From NCBI GenBank assembly GCA_021785695.1, contig JAJYEQ010000007.1, positions 24,832 to 88,831 of the forward strand: 64,000 nucleotides of DNA. The letters are read 5' to 3'. A program made the position numbers and the translations under genes. Shown here piece after piece: positions 62,875 to 64,000 of this stretch. Numbering within the stretch: position 1 is the stretch's first letter; each line of letters begins with the position of its first letter. The notes under the pieces were generated by a model. The model saw only the letters and a list, made by a program, of their open reading frames with translations, did not search any database and was not told the origin of the DNA. This stretch comes from Actinomycetes bacterium (lineage in GTDB: Bacteria; Actinomycetota; Acidimicrobiia; Acidimicrobiales; RAAP-2).

Positions 62875-64000
62875 CCCTCTGGCACGGGCGGTTCAGCTCG
62901 GCGATGGCCGCGTCGCTGTGGCAGCTCTCGGAGAGCTTCCCCTTCGACCGCCTGCTCTATCAGCAAGACTTGGCCGGCTCGCGGGCTCACGTGCGCGGCC
63001 TGGTCGAGGCGTCGCTCCTGAGCGCGGCGGAGGGTGAGCAGATCCTCGCCGCACTCGACGCCGTCGACGAGGAGTTCGCTCGCGGCACCTTCGAACGCGG
63101 CGCCGGCGATGAGGACGTCCACATGGCGATCGAGCGCCGGGTGACGGAGATCGCCGGACCCGTCGGCGCCAAGCTGCACACGGGACGCAGCCGCAATGAC
63201 CAGGTCGCCACGACAGTCAAACTCTTCGTGCGTGACGCCACCATCGACATCGCCGAGGGAGCCCTGCGCCTCGCCGAGGCCCTGATGGAGCAGGGGCAAC
63301 GCGACCCCTCGCGATATCTGCCGGGCTATACCCACCTGCAGCGCGCCCAGCCGGTCCTGTTGGCCCATCACCTGGCCGCCCACGCCTGGGCACTCACGCG
63401 CGACGTCGATCGGCTGCTCGAGACCCGGCGGCGCATGAACGTGTCGCCGCTCGGTGCGGGGGCTCTGGCGGGAACGTCGCTGCCCCTCGACCCGGGCTAC
63501 ACGGCGCGGCTGCTCGGGTTCGACCGGTCGTTCGCCAACTCCGTGGACGCGGTCAGTGATCGGGACTACGTGGCCGAGCTGCTCTTCGACATCGCGATGT
63601 TGGGTGTGCACCTGTCGCGCATGGGCGAGGAACTGGTCCTGTGGACCAGCAGCGAGTTCGGCTTCGCCACCCTGGGTGACGACTTCACGACCGGCTCGTC
63701 CATGCTGCCGCACAAGAAGAACAGCGATGTCGCCGAGCTGGCGCGCGGGAAGTCCGGCCGGCTCATCGGCAACCTGACGACCATGCTGGTCGTGCTGAAG
63801 GGCCTGCCTCTGGCGTACAACCGCGACCTGCAGGAGGACAAGGAGCCCCTGATCGACTCGGTGACCCAGATCTCGCTGGTCCTGGAGGCCCTGCGCGGAG
63901 CGTACGGGTCGCTGGAGTTCCACGAGGAGGTCGCCCGCGCGGCCGCCGACGATCCCTACATGGCCGCCATCGACCTGGCCGAGCGCCTGGTGGAGCAGGG
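62871..64000 (+). CDS. argH: Argininosuccinate lyase, N-terminal part
   Basis: The frame is open from ATG 62871 to the window end, 376 codons of about 460 expected. LWHGRFSSAMAASLWQLSES and DEDVHMAIERRVTEIAG lead to HTGRSRNDQVATTVKLFVRD, the substrate site, GYTHLQRAQPVLLAHHLAAH, and the fumarase-family signature GSSMLPHKKNSDVAELARGK with the catalytic serine loop. It splits argininosuccinate into arginine and fumarate, ending the pathway. The C-terminus is beyond the window. Confidence 0.96.

Overview
The window is 64 kb of very GC-rich DNA packed with core genes in long operons whose genes overlap by 1 to 20 bases (ATGA and GTGA junctions) and often start with GTG. The gene set is actinobacterial: a bacterial proteasome activator (Bpa/PafE) ending in GTYL, an actinobacterial integration host factor, a PriA without helicase motifs, an Nfu-type scaffold and a caa3-type CtaG. 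An acidimicrobial-type actinobacterium is my best guess; this is inference from gene content, since no database search was possible. I see no tRNA, rRNA, CRISPR array, transposase or prophage.

Layout. 1-3.6 kb: end of a DksA/TraR zinc-finger gene, a divergent lspA, an RluD-type pseudouridine synthase, a group 2 sigma-70 factor, an Rrf2 regulator and bpa. 3.6-8.8 kb: dnaE, then two unrecognised genes and a small ORF. 8.8-15.1 kb: a remnant of a short-chain dehydrogenase, then menaquinone genes (menE, menB, menA, a menH-like hydrolase, menD) and ccdA. 15.1-18.8 kb: tyrS, a lipoprotein, three small or cysteine-rich unknowns and an Nfu protein. 18.9-23.1 kb: aroC-aroK-aroB-aroQ-efp-nusB. 23.0-31.5 kb: a terminal oxidase island with a cupredoxin, subunits II, I and III, a 36-residue membrane subunit, two CtaG-family proteins (one without the family histidines), a Sco protein, an unknown anchored protein and two paralogous small membrane proteins at its two ends. 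31.6-40.6 kb: the pyrimidine operon pyrR-pyrB-pyrC-carA-carB-pyrD-pyrF with a PyrR-box-like leader. 40.6-50.8 kb: mihF-gmk-rpoZ-coaBC-metK-priA-def-fmt-rpe-ribD-ribBA-ribH. 51-57.6 kb: infC-rpmI-rplT, an rRNA methyltransferase, pheS-pheT and an acyl-ACP thioesterase. 57.5-64 kb: an EamA permease facing the arginine operon argC-argB-argF-argR-argG-argH, which runs off the end.

Genes working together: the men genes supply menaquinone for respiration; CcdA, Sco and CtaG proteins would support cytochrome c and copper-centre assembly for the oxidase; PyrR and ArgR probably control their own operons through sites visible just upstream.

Three window-wide patterns stand out. First, at about sixteen gene starts a TAnnnT-like -10 hexamer ends 6 to 8 bases before the start codon, as expected for leaderless mRNAs. 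Second, convergent genes have essentially no space between them, and at five junctions both stop codons are read from one palindromic CTAG. Third, infC has no ATG, GTG or TTG that would give a full-length protein and appears to begin with ATC. The oxidase island is the most unusual region: subunit I keeps every metal ligand but lacks the usual D-channel aspartate and K-channel lysine.
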